From the NCBI GenBank assembly GCA_020628545.1, contig JAHDEX010000001.1:100238-164237 (forward strand): a stretch of DNA of 64,000 nt, given 5' to 3'. The stretch comes from Paracoccaceae bacterium (lineage in GTDB: Bacteria; Pseudomonadota; Alphaproteobacteria; Rhodobacterales; Rhodobacteraceae). The notes below the pieces were generated by a model. The model saw only the letters and a list, made by a program, of their open reading frames with translations. It had not been told where the DNA came from and did no database searches. This document shows positions 1 through 9,584 of the stretch, piece after piece (within the stretch, counting starts at the first letter, position 1; each line of letters starts with the position of its first letter). A program made the position numbers and the translations under genes.

Positions 1-39
1 TTTTGGCAAGGCGGGCCGATTTGACGCAACGCCGGATAC

Positions 40-852
40 GTGAACAACCGGGACAGATGCGTGACTGACCGCCCCCTGCAACTGGCGCTTCGTGAACTGC
101 GTGCTGATTTCACCAATCCCAAAGGTCTTCTGGCCCTCGCAGGGCTTGGTGTTTTGCTGGGAATATCCGGACCGTTTGAAACTTACAGCTATCTCGGCGT
201 GGTTCCTCGGATCATTTATTGGCTGGCGGTGACTTACCTGACTTACGCGGTCGGGGCCTTCACAAACATGTATTTGCAGTACCGGTTCGGCGACCGGCTG
301 GGACCGTTCCCGATCGAAGCACTGGTTTGCGGCTTTGCGACCGGGATCGGCGTCATGGCCGTCCTGACCATCATCAACTTCGTCGCGTTTGGGTGGTACT
401 TCCGGACCATTGACGACGCAATGATGATGTTCGGCATCGTTGTGTTGATTAGCGTCATCATCGTCGCACTTCTGATGACGCTGACGCCTCTGCCCGGCAC
501 CAATACAACCGAAAAGAACGCCCTGCCCCCATTGCTTGACCGACTTGCAATCGACAAGTGCGCCGCACTGGTGGCGCTAAGCGTGCAAGATCACTATGTG
601 AATGTCACAACGCGCAACGGACAAGAGATGCTTTTGATGCGGTTATCTGATGCCATACGGGAAACGGCCCCGACGCGAGGCATGCAAGTTCATCGGTCGC
701 ATTGGGTGGCGCTCGATCAGATTGCAAAGGTCGACCGGGTCGGTGACCGCGCCATATTGACGATGTCAGATGGATCTGAAGTCCCCGTAAGTCGAAGCTA
801 CATCCCTGCCCTCCGCGATGCAGGGATCATCCCAAGGTCTGGCCGTGGTTGA
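40..852 (+). CDS. Membrane-bound LytTR-domain transcriptional regulator
   Basis: Predicted DNA-binding regulator anchored in the inner membrane, 270 aa from a GTG start. Four hydrophobic segments are visible at about residues 29-45, 56-78, 92-118 and 129-148. A LytTR domain follows at about 165-265, recognised by [15 protein letters not shown] and [11 protein letters not shown]. There is no receiver domain, so this is the membrane-LytTR type and not a classical two-component response regulator. Its signal and targets cannot be read from the sequence. The last 8 bases overlap the likely start of lipB, which suggests co-transcription. Only 39 bases lie upstream, so the start and any upstream partner are uncertain. 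Confidence 0.85.
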   Translation: MNNRDRCVTDRPLQLALRELRADFTNPKGLLALAGLGVLLGISGPFETYSYLGVVPRIIYWLAVTYLTYAVGAFTNMYLQYRFGDRLGPFPIEALVCGFATGIGVMAVLTIINFVAFGWYFRTIDDAMMMFGIVVLISVIIVALLMTLTPLPGTNTTEKNALPPLLDRLAIDKCAALVALSVQDHYVNVTTRNGQEMLLMRLSDAIRETAPTRGMQVHRSHWVALDQIAKVDRVGDRAILTMSDGSEVPVSRSYIPALRDAGIIPRSGRG

Positions 853-1540
853 GTGGAAGATTACGTCGGGCCTTGTCCCGTATGAGACGGCACTCGCTGA
901 GATGGAGGCACGTGTCGCGGGTATCGCCGATGGGTCTGCCGACGAGCTGATTTGGCTTCTCGAACACCCCCCTCTTTATACCGCCGGGACCTCTGCGAAG
1001 TCTGCGGACCTACTCGATCCGAACAGGTTTCCTGTCTATGATGCGCGGCGTGGCGGAGAGTATACCTACCACGGCCCCGGTCAGCGCGTTGTCTATGTCA
1101 TGCTTGATGTTGGCCAACGCGGCCGCGATGTCCGCAAATTCGTGCATGACCTTGAAACCTGGGTGATTGCTGCGCTGGCTGAATTCAATGTGGATGGCGC
1201 TATCCGCCCCGGACGCGTGGGTGTTTGGGTTGATCGGCCAGACAGGCCTCGTACTGCAACCGGCGCAATAGCCGAGGACAAGATCGCCGCAATTGGCATT
1301 CGCTTGCGCAAGTGGGTCAGCTTTCACGGAATTTCCATCAACGTGGAACCGGACCTCACCCATTTCGCAGGAATTGTGCCTTGCGGTATCACGGCACATG
1401 GGGTGACCTCACTTGTCGATCTCGGGCTGCCTGTGACTATGGAAGACCTCGATGTTGCGCTCCGAAAAACATTCGCGCAGGTCTTTAACGACGCGGACCG
1501 CGAATACCACGAAAGCACAACCCGCGCGATCTGGAGATGA
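845..1540 (+). CDS. lipB: Octanoyl-[acyl-carrier-protein]:protein N-octanoyltransferase LipB
   Basis: Transfers octanoyl groups from octanoyl-ACP to the lipoyl domains of 2-oxoacid dehydrogenases and GcvH, the first step of lipoate synthesis in the cytosol. Family signatures are present: [11 protein letters not shown], the lysine in EDKIAAIG (about residue 146), and the catalytic cysteine in [10 protein letters not shown] (about residue 180). At 231 aa it has the family's usual length. I chose the GTG at 845 over the in-frame ATG at 818: the homology-like sequence ([13 protein letters not shown]) begins there, and an AAGG lies just upstream. It overlaps the end of the LytTR gene by 8 bases. 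Confidence 0.93.
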   Translation: MVEWKITSGLVPYETALAEMEARVAGIADGSADELIWLLEHPPLYTAGTSAKSADLLDPNRFPVYDARRGGEYTYHGPGQRVVYVMLDVGQRGRDVRKFVHDLETWVIAALAEFNVDGAIRPGRVGVWVDRPDRPRTATGAIAEDKIAAIGIRLRKWVSFHGISINVEPDLTHFAGIVPCGITAHGVTSLVDLGLPVTMEDLDVALRKTFAQVFNDADREYHESTTRAIWR

Positions 1541-1602
1541 AGTAACCGCCTGGTAATTAGAGGCGTGTATAGCTGGCTCACATTTTCTGAAGGAGCCCAG
1601 CT

Positions 1603-2046
1603 ATGAGAATCGTCCTGCCTTTCATTGCAGCAGCGACCATCACCGCAACATCTGCTGTCGCACGTGAAGATTTCGGCAGCCAAGCAGATGCGCAAGAGAT
1701 CGCGGCAATGATGACCGAAATTGTGCAAGCCGGCGGCGTCGGGGCCGCGATTGACGCTATGCACGCGACTGACAAACCGTTTGCAGAGTCGGTTCTTGGT
1801 ATTCACGTCTTTGAAGACGGCATCATTGTTGCCGACAATCGCGAACCCGAACTGATTGCGTCTTCCTACGAAGAAGTCGCAGACCTGACGGGAGAACCGA
1901 TGTGGCCACGCATCGTTGCCGCTGCAGACCAAAGCGGCGATGCCGTGTTGGAATGGTATCACTACGATACCGAAGCCGAATACACCTACCTTTGCCATAG
2001 CGAATGGGCTGATGGCGACACGGTTTTAGTGATGGTCTGCCGCTGA
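1603..2046 (+). CDS. Exported small Cache-like sensor protein
   Basis: 147 aa with an N-terminal signal peptide (about residues 1-20, ending SAVA). It then has a helix-rich segment and a compact alpha/beta domain reminiscent of single Cache domains. The core [14 protein letters not shown], then [15 protein letters not shown] and [13 protein letters not shown], follows the usual pattern of a strand pair, a helix and a cysteine-containing end strand. AAGGAG lies 7 bases before the ATG. The gene is 25 bases upstream of a chemoreceptor gene, whose ribosome site begins immediately after it. It may therefore be a periplasmic ligand-binding partner of that receptor. The Cache call is by pattern only. 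Confidence 0.65.
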   Translation: MRIVLPFIAAATITATSAVAREDFGSQADAQEIAAMMTEIVQAGGVGAAIDAMHATDKPFAESVLGIHVFEDGIIVADNREPELIASSYEEVADLTGEPMWPRIVAAADQSGDAVLEWYHYDTEAEYTYLCHSEWADGDTVLVMVCR

Positions 2047-2071
2047 TCACGTGAGACAGGAGGTGCAACGC

Positions 2072-3892
2072 TTGCAGTTTCTCAGATCATTATCATTTCG
2101 GACAATTGGCACGACCCTGTTGGTCCTCGGGGCTTGCCTTATTGTCCTGTACAATTTTGCATACTCAGCGATTTTGTCCGAGAAACAGGATGTGTTCGAC
2201 CGCAATGCGCGCATCTTCACGACTTTCATCGCCGATCAGATCAATACCGGCACGCGTTTGAAGCGCGAACAAATGATTGCACCGCAGCTCGACACGGTTC
2301 TGAACAATCCTGACATTGATGCTGCCGCGCTCCGCGTCACGCATGTGGACGGTATCGAAGTCGCCAACCGCGTGGCAGCGGCTTTCGAAAGTCGTACCAT
2401 ACCAGAATTTCGGCAACCGACATTTGGTGACGATGTCATCGTCGTTGATTTTGATGGCGTCCTTCAAGTTTATGCGCCCATCGTGCTTGGCGCAGGATCG
2501 GATGCCGTACTGGTTGGAGAACTTGCGATAACGTGGGACAAGTCTCGGTTCGTGGCAACCGTTGCCAACTTGTTTGATGTTCTGCGCCTGGCCTTCTTGT
2601 TGACCGCGCTTGTCGTTGCGGTCGCCGTTTTCGCGACGCTTAGCATACTGGTGACGCGTCCTTTGCAGAAGGTCGTCAAAGCTCTCAGTGCAGTTTCTGC
2701 AGGCGAAGATCGGGTTGCATTGCCGAAAACGAAAACACTCGAAGTGCGGCAGATGGTTGATGCGACTGAAATGTTCATTGCGAAAGCAAAGGAAGACGAC
2801 GCGCAACTGAAAGACATCTCACGCGTTCTGCGTGATGCAAAACGCGGTGACTTTTCGAAACGGATCACCATCGATGGGGCCCAACACGAGGAAGAGAACG
2901 TGCTGCGTAGTATGGTGAATGAACTGCTCGAAGCCGTGGATGCGGGCCTCAGCGAAACCATTCGCGTCATAGATGCACTGTCCAAACGGGACCTGTCCGC
3001 CGAAATGACCGGAGACTTTCAAGGCGCATTTGCGAACCTCAAAGGGAACGTCAATCATTCCCTCTCAACGCTCGATGACACCATCACGACGGTTCTGTTC
3101 AACGCCGAACATGTAAAGGCAGTGGCCAAAACGCTGTCGGACTCCTCTGGTGACCTCGCAGATCGCACGCAGCAAAATGCCGCAACTCTCGAAGAAACCA
3201 GTGCTGCTGTGTCGGAGATTTCCCGACGCCTACAAGACTCCGCTGACCTTTCGGTAGACGCACAAAGGCGCTCAAGTTCTGCAAGACAGGAAGCGGAAAA
3301 AAGCCGCAAAGTCATTGAAGAGCTCGTGGCGGCCATGAACTCGATCCACAAATATTCAAATGACATCGCGGATATCATCACGTTCATCGACGACGTGGCC
3401 TTTCAGACAAACCTTCTTGCCCTCAACGCCGGTGTTGAAGCGGCGCGCGCGGGAGAACACGGTCGCGGCTTTGCCGTCGTTGCCTCAGAAGTTCGCGGCC
3501 TTGCAATGCGGACGTCCGAGTCTGCGGGCCAGGTGAAGTCGCTTATCAGCAACAGTGCCACCGAAGTGAATACTGGCGTCGCGCGCGTGGGCGAAGCGGG
3601 GGTTGCAATCAAAAGCCTCGTCGACGCAATCTCTCAAGTCGCGGAAAGCATTCAGGAGATATCCGACGGCGCGAAAGAGCAATCGTTGAATGTCACCGAA
3701 ATCAGCACCGCATTGGACCAACTTGATCGCAACACGCAACACAACGCCGCCATGGTTGAGGAAACAAGTGCGCAGACACGCGAACTCGACGCCGGTGCGC
3801 GCGACATGCTGACCTCGCTTCAACAGTTCAATTTGGCCAGCCACGTGAAAATGAGCGGGGCCGATCGGACGAGTTTGCGCGCGGCTTCATAG
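2072..3892 (+). CDS. Methyl-accepting chemotaxis protein
   Basis: Transmembrane chemoreceptor that should signal to CheA/CheW. It has one membrane segment near the N-terminus (about residues 12-32), a periplasmic sensor of about 135 residues, and a second membrane segment (about 170-193). A HAMP region follows, with a further HAMP-like helical region, and then a long signalling domain with the conserved hairpin ([17 protein letters not shown]). A perfect AGGAGG at 2058-2063 points to TTG 2072 as the start, giving 606 aa. A GTG at 2051 is in frame but lies upstream of that site. The gene probably forms an operon with the exported Cache-like gene before it. No other che genes are nearby, so the ligand is unknown. 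Confidence 0.9.
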   Translation: MQFLRSLSFRTIGTTLLVLGACLIVLYNFAYSAILSEKQDVFDRNARIFTTFIADQINTGTRLKREQMIAPQLDTVLNNPDIDAAALRVTHVDGIEVANRVAAAFESRTIPEFRQPTFGDDVIVVDFDGVLQVYAPIVLGAGSDAVLVGELAITWDKSRFVATVANLFDVLRLAFLLTALVVAVAVFATLSILVTRPLQKVVKALSAVSAGEDRVALPKTKTLEVRQMVDATEMFIAKAKEDDAQLKDISRVLRDAKRGDFSKRITIDGAQHEEENVLRSMVNELLEAVDAGLSETIRVIDALSKRDLSAEMTGDFQGAFANLKGNVNHSLSTLDDTITTVLFNAEHVKAVAKTLSDSSGDLADRTQQNAATLEETSAAVSEISRRLQDSADLSVDAQRRSSSARQEAEKSRKVIEELVAAMNSIHKYSNDIADIITFIDDVAFQTNLLALNAGVEAARAGEHGRGFAVVASEVRGLAMRTSESAGQVKSLISNSATEVNTGVARVGEAGVAIKSLVDAISQVAESIQEISDGAKEQSLNVTEISTALDQLDRNTQHNAAMVEETSAQTRELDAGARDMLTSLQQFNLASHVKMSGADRTSLRAAS

Positions 3893-4181
3893 GGATTTGC
3901 CATGCAATTGGCCTTGCGAAACTGCGCGAAGCCGAGAACTGAGAAATGTCGGACTAGCCCGATCAGGCGCGATGGCGAAGACCGCGCGGCTTCCCGACCC
4001 CAAAGGGGCGCAGCAAACAGAAAGTCGAGCGCAAACGTCGCGCGACCTGCGCCAATTTAACCCATACTTTCGAAGCCTTCCTTTGTTGCTCCCATTCCCG
4101 CAAGTCAGTAGAAGACCCTCATATTCGGTGCGGGAAACGACTCGCAACGACCGTACCGATACGTCAAGTGAGGAGAGCCAC
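3893..4181. other. Noncoding leader region before ctaD
   Basis: This 289-base gap lies between the chemoreceptor and ctaD. The ctaD frame stays open through it, but the translation is low-complexity and unlike the oxidase family, and the strong ribosome site is at its end. I see no convincing terminator, palindrome or RNA motif. It presumably carries the ctaD promoter and a long 5' leader. Confidence 0.4.
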
Positions 4182-5855
4182 ATGGCAGACGCCGCCATTC
4201 ACGGCCATGAACACGAAGATAACCGGGGATTTTTCACCCGGTGGTTCATGTCCACCAACCATAAAGATATCGGGATCCTCTACCTGTTTGTCGCCGGTGC
4301 GTTGGGCTTCATTTCTGTCGCCTTCACCGTCTACATGCGGCTAGAGCTGATGCACCCCGGTGTGCAATACATGTGCGTCGAAGGCGCGCGGTTCCTTGCG
4401 GACGCATCCCAGCCCTGTACGCCTAACGGTCACCTCTGGAACGTCATGATCACCTATCACGGTGTCCTGATGATGTTCTTTGTGGTTATTCCGGCGCTCT
4501 TCGGCGGCTTTGGTAACTACTTCATGCCACTACAGATCGGCGCGCCAGATATGGCGTTCCCACGCATGAATAACCTGTCCTTCTGGATGTTTGTGGCAGG
4601 ATCTTCCCTCGGCGTCGCATCACTGCTAGCCCCTGGCGGCAACGGGCAACTCGGCTCCGGTGTCGGCTGGGTCCTCTATCCGCCGCTTTCGACGACGGAA
4701 GGCGGCATGTCGATGGACCTTGCGATCTTTGCGGTCCACCTGTCCGGTGCATCGTCGATCCTTGGCGCGATCAACATGATCACGACCTTCCTGAACATGC
4801 GCGCACCGGGCATGACGCTGCACAAGGTACCGCTTTTCGCCTGGTCGATCTTTGTGACAGCATGGCTGATCCTTCTGGCATTGCCGGTGTTGGCTGGCGC
4901 GATCACGATGCTGCTGACGGATCGTAACTTCGGCACAACCTTCTTCGATCCTGCAGGCGGTGGTGACCCGATCCTTTACCAGCATATCCTGTGGTTCTTC
5001 GGGCACCCTGAAGTTTACATCATTATCATCCCTGGCTTTGGCATCATCAGCCACGTGATTGCGACATTCTCGCGTAAGCCCATCTTCGGCTATCTACCAA
5101 TGGTCTATGCGATGGTCGCCATCGGTGTTCTCGGCTTCGTCGTTTGGGCGCACCACATGTACACGGTGGGCATGTCGCTGACGCAGCAGTCCTACTTCAT
5201 GCTGGCTACCATGGTCATCGCTGTACCGACGGGCGTGAAGATTTTCAGCTGGATTGCCACGATGTGGGGCGGTTCGGTTGAGTTCAAGACACCGATGCTT
5301 TGGGCCTTTGGTTTCCTGTTCCTCTTCACCGTTGGTGGTGTGACAGGGATCGTTCTGTCCCAAGCAGGCGTCGATCGGGCCTACCACGATACCTACTACG
5401 TCGTGGCGCACTTCCACTACGTGATGTCGCTGGGGGCGGTGTTCTGTATCTTCGCCGGGATCTACTTCTACCTGCCGAAGATGTCGGGCCGTATGTACCC
5501 CGAGTGGGCAGGCAAGCTGCATTTCTGGGCCATGTTCATTGGCGCGAACATCACCTTCTTCCCCCAGCACTTCCTGGGCCGGAACGGGATGCCACGCCGC
5601 TACATCGACTACCCGGAGGCCTATGCGCTTTGGAATTACGTATCGTCCTGGGGTGCGTTCCTGTCTTTCGCGAGCTTTGTGTTCTTCATCGGCGTCCTCT
5701 TCTACACGCTCTTTGCAGGCCGCCGCGTGACAGAAGCCAACCCTTGGAACGAGTATGCAGATACGCTGGAATGGACACTGCCGTCCCCGCCGCCTGAGCA
5801 CACGTTTGAGACGCTGCCGAAGCAGTCCGACTGGGATAAGCAGCACGCACACTAA
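4182..5855 (+). CDS. ctaD: Cytochrome c oxidase subunit I (aa3 type)
   Basis: Catalytic subunit of the respiratory aa3-type oxidase in the inner membrane. It holds heme a, heme a3 and CuB and reduces oxygen with pumping of protons. The 557 aa protein shows the expected ligands: ITYHGVLM for heme a, GHPEVYI with the CuB histidine and cross-linked tyrosine, [10 protein letters not shown] for CuB, and VAHFHYVMS for the two hemes. ATG 4182 follows AGGAGAG and gives the normal N-terminus ([11 protein letters not shown]). The open frame extends upstream to 3897, but that part has no family character. Subunits II and III are not adjacent. A strong terminator follows. Confidence 0.97.
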   Translation: MADAAIHGHEHEDNRGFFTRWFMSTNHKDIGILYLFVAGALGFISVAFTVYMRLELMHPGVQYMCVEGARFLADASQPCTPNGHLWNVMITYHGVLMMFFVVIPALFGGFGNYFMPLQIGAPDMAFPRMNNLSFWMFVAGSSLGVASLLAPGGNGQLGSGVGWVLYPPLSTTEGGMSMDLAIFAVHLSGASSILGAINMITTFLNMRAPGMTLHKVPLFAWSIFVTAWLILLALPVLAGAITMLLTDRNFGTTFFDPAGGGDPILYQHILWFFGHPEVYIIIIPGFGIISHVIATFSRKPIFGYLPMVYAMVAIGVLGFVVWAHHMYTVGMSLTQQSYFMLATMVIAVPTGVKIFSWIATMWGGSVEFKTPMLWAFGFLFLFTVGGVTGIVLSQAGVDRAYHDTYYVVAHFHYVMSLGAVFCIFAGIYFYLPKMSGRMYPEWAGKLHFWAMFIGANITFFPQHFLGRNGMPRRYIDYPEAYALWNYVSSWGAFLSFASFVFFIGVLFYTLFAGRRVTEANPWNEYADTLEWTLPSPPPEHTFETLPKQSDWDKQHAH

Positions 5856-5873
5856 GCGCAGTATTCATCACGC

Positions 5874-5906
5874 AAAAGGCCCCGTCGCATCTGACGGGGC
5901 CTTTTT
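5874..5906 (+). terminator. Rho-independent terminator of ctaD
   Basis: An AAAAGGCCCCGTC arm and its complement GACGGGGCCTTTT enclose a six-base loop, and the hairpin ends in a T run. It starts about 20 bases after the ctaD stop. Confidence 0.9.
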
Positions 5907-5928
5907 CATTGCAGGCGCAGTCGGTGAG

Positions 5929-6315
5929 TTAAACTGTCGCCTTTCCCCGCGCCAACGCAACCGCGATCAGGATACCCCCTGCCGCCCCGAACAAGATGGT
6001 CCCGCCGGCAAAGCCCGTGTGCAAGCCAACAGGCCCATAAGCCCAGGGCGCAAAGTTCAGCGCCAGACCATCGCACAACATCGCAGCAAGCGTGAAGCAG
6101 ACAACTGGCGCAACCATGTCGCTTTGTGGCCGCTCGAGAATCTTTGCAGCGATCCAAAGCGTTGGCCAACCGATCAGGCAGGCGATACACAGAAACACAA
6201 CGTGGCGTATCCCCTGATCAAACATCGCCGGACCAAAAATGCGAATAACTAACAATGCGACGAACCAACCGCCTATGCCGTACAGCACCATCAATCTGAT
6301 TTCTTTGGGTGTCAT
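5929..6315 (-). CDS. Small four-helix membrane protein (possibly DUF5367 family)
   Basis: 128 aa with four hydrophobic segments at about residues 8-30, 39-58, 68-87 and 98-122, so almost entirely membrane. It resembles the DUF5367 group of small membrane proteins often found beside TetR regulators; I am not certain of the family. GAGGAG lies 7-8 bases before the ATG. It is transcribed divergently from a TetR gene. A perfect-arm palindrome identical in sequence to one beside the TetR gene lies 20 bases upstream of the start, so it is probably repressed by that regulator. Function unknown; a small efflux or lipid-handling role is conceivable but unsupported. Confidence 0.75.
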   Translation of the reverse strand: MTPKEIRLMVLYGIGGWFVALLVIRIFGPAMFDQGIRHVVFLCIACLIGWPTLWIAAKILERPQSDMVAPVVCFTLAAMLCDGLALNFAPWAYGPVGLHTGFAGGTILFGAAGGILIAVALARGKATV

Positions 6316-6334
6316 TGGGCATCTCCTCTTTCAA

Positions 6335-6350
6335 TGTAGCATGTGCTACA
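6335..6350. promoter_or_regulatory. Palindromic operator 1 (TetR-type)
   Basis: TGTAGCATGTGCTACA has 7-base arms TGTAGCA/TGCTACA around two central bases. It lies between the divergent membrane-protein and TetR genes. A second copy in inverted form starts 26 bases away. Confidence 0.75.
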
Positions 6351-6360
6351 CCTACAAAAA

Positions 6361-6376
6361 TGTAGCACATGCTACA
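6361..6376. promoter_or_regulatory. Palindromic operator 2 (TetR-type)
   Basis: TGTAGCACATGCTACA is the reverse complement of operator 1. It sits 8 bases before the chosen TetR start, which suggests autorepression. Confidence 0.75.
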
Positions 6377-6384
6377 ATCCTGAA

Positions 6385-6924
6385 ATGACGGCTCCGACTC
6401 CGACACAAGCAAAACTGCTAATGCCCATGGCGGACTATGTGCTGGAAAATGGCTTGCAGACGGCCAGCCTGCGACCATTGGCCAAGGCTGCGGGCACAAG
6501 TGACCGCATGTTGATCTATCATTTTGACAGCAAAGACGTGCTTTTGGGGCACATCATGCGCTTCATCGCTGAACAAATGGCGACTGGTCTTGCGACAACC
6601 CTCTCCTCGACGGGCCCGATGCCTGCCCACACTTTGCTGACCCGGGTCTGGGACCTTGCGCAGAGGTCTGAGATGCGCCGTACACTGCGGATTTGGCTGG
6701 AACTGACGTCCATGGCCGCACGGGGGGACGACACGACTCAAGCCGTGGCGCAAGACATCGCGGATCGGTTTCTGGACTGGACCGCGGCGCACCTCAAGAC
6801 GCCCACCCTCGCCCCTGTGGTGCTCACCCACTTCGAGGGTTTGGTTGTATTGCAGGAGGCCGGTCGCGCGGACGTCGCCAACCAATCCCTCGCCGCGCTG
6901 AAGGATATTCTTGGTGAGCGATAA
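6385..6924 (+). CDS. TetR/AcrR family transcriptional regulator
   Basis: One-component repressor of 179 aa. An N-terminal helix-turn-helix covers about residues 10-55 (ASLRPLAKAAGTSDRMLIYHF), and a helical ligand domain follows. An upstream in-frame ATG at 6343 lies inside operator 1, so I chose ATG 6385, where the usual TetR N-terminus begins. No good ribosome site precedes it, so leaderless translation is possible. The two palindromes in the divergent promoter are the likely binding sites. The inducing ligand is unknown, and the probable target is the small membrane protein gene opposite. Confidence 0.88.
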   Translation: MTAPTPTQAKLLMPMADYVLENGLQTASLRPLAKAAGTSDRMLIYHFDSKDVLLGHIMRFIAEQMATGLATTLSSTGPMPAHTLLTRVWDLAQRSEMRRTLRIWLELTSMAARGDDTTQAVAQDIADRFLDWTAAHLKTPTLAPVVLTHFEGLVVLQEAGRADVANQSLAALKDILGER

Positions 6925-7010
6925 CCCGATAATCCGTCCAGCGCATGATAGTTTTGCCCGCGACACCTCGTCCGTTTGTACGAGCGGCACCTGCGCGCTA
7001 CCTACCCCAT

Positions 7011-7499
7011 ATGCCGTATGAATGGTCCAAAGAACCGCCGCACAACGCCCCTGAGTGGGAGTTGAGCCTCTGGCCGTACCGGTCGCTTCTGCGCAAAGAT
7101 TTTGTCATCTTCATCGGTGCCACGATGGCATTGCTGGCGCTGCCCCTCATAGTGGTCCTTGGCTCACCCATTCTCTGGGGCTTGCTCCCCTTCTTTGCGC
7201 TTGCGCTCTGGGGCATCTGGTTTGCGCTGAATGTTAGCTATAAGCGCGGTGAAGTTTTGGAAGAGCTGCGCGTCAATGAGGACACCGCCTTTCTGACGCG
7301 GCACAACCCCGACAAATCCCAACAAGAATGGGAAGCGAACCGCTACTGGGTCACCGTTCATCTACACCCGAAAGGCGGACCCGTTCCGAACTACCTCACG
7401 CTGCGTGGCGGTCCGCGCGAGGTTGAAATCGGTCGGTTTCTCGATGAGAGCGAGCGTCTTGCACTCTACGGTGATCTGAAGCGCGCGCTCAAAGTCTAG
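7011..7499 (+). CDS. DUF2244 domain membrane protein
   Basis: 162 aa from ATG 7011; the open frame extends upstream to 6945 without family-like sequence. A short cytoplasmic N-terminus (MPYEWSKEPP) leads to two hydrophobic segments at about residues 35-80. A soluble C-terminal domain follows, with RYWVTVHLHPKGGPVPNYLTL and GGPREVEIGRFL, which are DUF2244 hallmarks. The family is common in Rhodobacterales, where it is sometimes found near cytochrome oxidase genes such as the ctaD upstream here; its biochemical role is not established. The stop overlaps the convergent DUF3008 gene by four bases. Confidence 0.85.
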   Translation: MPYEWSKEPPHNAPEWELSLWPYRSLLRKDFVIFIGATMALLALPLIVVLGSPILWGLLPFFALALWGIWFALNVSYKRGEVLEELRVNEDTAFLTRHNPDKSQQEWEANRYWVTVHLHPKGGPVPNYLTLRGGPREVEIGRFLDESERLALYGDLKRALKV

Positions 7500-7678
7500 T
7501 CGGCTTCGTCGGGCAAATCGTCGTGCGACGTGCTCGCCATGTCTTCAAGCTCTGCTTCGCTCATGTCGTCATACATCTCGCGTGACGCACCTTGCAGATC
7601 AGATACCTTCGTATCACCGCGTTTTGCGGAAAGGGCCGCACCTGCGGCCCGTTGTTGTGCTTTGGATTTGGCTTTCAT
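7496..7678 (-). CDS. DUF3008 family small protein
   Basis: A 60 aa hydrophilic protein. The conserved basic N-terminus (KAKSKAQQRAAG, ALSAKRGD) and acidic C-terminus (EMYDDMSEAELEDMA) match the DUF3008 family of short stress- or stationary-phase-associated proteins of unknown function. It contains no cysteine and no membrane segment. It overlaps the end of the DUF2244 gene on the other strand. Confidence 0.85.
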   Translation of the reverse strand: MKAKSKAQQRAAGAALSAKRGDTKVSDLQGASREMYDDMSEAELEDMASTSHDDLPDEAD

Positions 7679-7721
7679 GGAAAGGCTCCCAGGTCAGATA
7701 CTGCCCGGGATGCCCCTATGG

Positions 7722-8183
7722 CTAACCGAGCTTTGTCTTAACCATAGGACCGACTTTGCCGAAATCCATTTGGCCAGTGTATTTCTCTTTCAAGGCACCC
7801 ATGACCTTACCCATGTCCCGGATGCTTTCCGCACCCACGGTTGCAATCGCATCGGTGATCGCAGCTTCGGTCTCTTCGTCACTCAGTTTCTTGGGCAGGA
7901 ACGTTTCGATCACCTTGATCTCGTTCAACTCCTTTTCGGCAAGTTCAAGCCGTCCGCCCTCTTCATAAGCGCGCGCGCTTTCCTGGCGTTGCTTGACCAT
8001 CCGACCGAGGATCGAAAGGACCTCTGTGTCACCACAGCTGCCCGCATCCTCTTCGGTTCCGCGCAGGGCGATATCCCGGTCCTTGATTGCAGCGTTAATC
8101 AGGCGCAGGGTCGATAGACGCTCCGCATCCTTTGCTTTCATCGCGTCTTTCAGGGCCGTCCCGACCCGTGTGCGCATGTCCAT
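7722..8183 (-). CDS. GatB/YqeY domain protein
   Basis: 153 aa matching the stand-alone YqeY family, which resembles the tRNA-binding tail domain of GatB. Typical features are the N-terminal helix (LKDAMKAKDAERLSTLRLI) and the C-terminal helical domain ending GKVGPMVKTKLG. It is proposed to influence tRNA-dependent amidation or tRNA binding, but the role is unproven. It is divergent from carA across a 172-base spacer, the usual neighbour order in this bacterial group. Confidence 0.92.
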   Translation of the reverse strand: MDMRTRVGTALKDAMKAKDAERLSTLRLINAAIKDRDIALRGTEEDAGSCGDTEVLSILGRMVKQRQESARAYEEGGRLELAEKELNEIKVIETFLPKKLSDEETEAAITDAIATVGAESIRDMGKVMGALKEKYTGQMDFGKVGPMVKTKLG

Positions 8184-8355
8184 GATGGCTCCCGTTCATC
8201 AATTGCGACAGTCCGCAATATTATGCATACGCAGCACCCATGACAAGGGATCAAACGCAACGTCGTCTTGTCGTAAATCATGGTGAATGTGCCCTTGACC
8301 TGCCCCGCGGCACCACTTAGGACCAGCACAATTTGCCAAATCGGGGGATCCGCCA

Positions 8356-9522
8356 ATGCCTGTGCATATGACACAAAAGCCAACGGCCTGCCTGGCCCTA
8401 GCGGATGGGACGGTCTTTTACGGCAAGGGCTTTGGCGCCACTGGAGAGACCACCGCAGAACTGTGCTTTAACACCGCGATGACCGGCTATCAGGAGATTA
8501 TGACCGATCCCTCCTACGCAGGGCAGATCGTCACCTTCACCTTCCCCCACATTGGTAATACTGGCGTCACTCCTGAAGATGACGAGACCGCAGACCCGGT
8601 TGCGGCAGGCATGGTTGTGAAATGGGACCCGACCGACGCGTCTAACTGGCGCGCCACGGAAGAGCTGACAGATTGGCTTGCCAAACGGAACCGGATTGGG
8701 ATGGGAGGTGTGGACACGCGCCGCCTGACCCGTGCCATCCGGCATCAGGGCGCGCCCCATGTTGCGATGGCCCACAATCCAGATGGCAAATTTGACATCG
8801 AAGCCCTTGTCGCAGCGGCGCGGGGGTTCTCTGGACTTGAAGGGCTCGACCTTGCCAAGGAGGTCACGTGCGCACAGTCCTATCACTGGAACGAGATGCG
8901 GTGGGCTTGGCCAGAAGGGTACCCAACGCAAGACAACCCTCAACACAAGGTTGTCGCGATCGACTACGGCGCCAAACGCAATATCCTGCGCTGCCTTGCG
9001 TCGGCAGGCTGTGATGTCACCGTCCTTCCCGCCACGGCGACAGCGGAAGATGTGCTCTCGCTCAATCCCGATGGGGTATTCCTGTCGAACGGTCCGGGTG
9101 ATCCGGCGGCAACGGGCACATACGCGGTGCCAATGATCAAGGGTGTCCTCGAAAAAGACCTGCCGGTTTTCGGCATCTGTCTGGGACACCAGATGCTCGC
9201 CCTCGCCTTGGGAGCAAAGACGATCAAGATGAACCACGGCCACCACGGTGCCAACCACCCGGTGAAGGATCATACGACGGGCAAGGTTGAGATCACTTCT
9301 ATGAACCACGGCTTCACTGTCGACAGCCAGTCGTTGCCTGACGGTGTTGAAGAAACGCATGTTTCGCTTTTTGATGGGTCAAACTGCGGCATCGCTTTGA
9401 CCGGTCGACCCGTCTTTTCGGTGCAATACCACCCGGAAGCGAGCCCCGGCCCGCAAGACAGCTACTACCTGTTCGAGCGCTTCGCAGCCGCGATGGCCGA
9501 GCGCGCACCGATTTCGGCTTAA
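8356..9522 (+). CDS. carA: Carbamoyl-phosphate synthase small subunit (glutaminase)
   Basis: Hydrolyses glutamine to feed ammonia to CarB for carbamoyl phosphate, a precursor of pyrimidines and arginine. The 388 aa protein has the N-terminal CarA domain (GYQEIMTDPSYAGQIVTFT) and a class I glutamine amidotransferase domain. The latter carries the nucleophile cysteine in FGICLGHQ and the His/Glu pair in QYHPEASPGP. GGGGGA lies 7 bases before ATG 8356; an ATG at 8368 is a less likely alternative. carB is not in the window. Confidence 0.97.
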   Translation: MPVHMTQKPTACLALADGTVFYGKGFGATGETTAELCFNTAMTGYQEIMTDPSYAGQIVTFTFPHIGNTGVTPEDDETADPVAAGMVVKWDPTDASNWRATEELTDWLAKRNRIGMGGVDTRRLTRAIRHQGAPHVAMAHNPDGKFDIEALVAAARGFSGLEGLDLAKEVTCAQSYHWNEMRWAWPEGYPTQDNPQHKVVAIDYGAKRNILRCLASAGCDVTVLPATATAEDVLSLNPDGVFLSNGPGDPAATGTYAVPMIKGVLEKDLPVFGICLGHQMLALALGAKTIKMNHGHHGANHPVKDHTTGKVEITSMNHGFTVDSQSLPDGVEETHVSLFDGSNCGIALTGRPVFSVQYHPEASPGPQDSYYLFERFAAAMAERAPISA

Positions 9523-9584
9523 GGCCGAAGTAACCTTAACCGGCGCTTAACCAACACAGGCTACCGAATGCGTAGTGAAACGGT

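Noticed and set aside
3897..4181. 95-residue N-terminal extension of CtaD
   Set aside because: The extension is low-complexity and unlike the family, while ATG 4182 has a strong ribosome site and gives the normal N-terminus.
6343..6384. Upstream ATG of the TetR gene
   Set aside because: This start lies within the palindromic operator and adds residues not typical of TetR proteins; ATG 6385 is preferred.
8150..8383. Small open frame in the yqeY-carA spacer (minus strand)
   Set aside because: It overlaps both genes, with no ribosome site and a cysteine-rich chance composition.
8398..9360. Open frame of 320 codons on the minus strand
   Set aside because: It mirrors carA, which has full family motifs.
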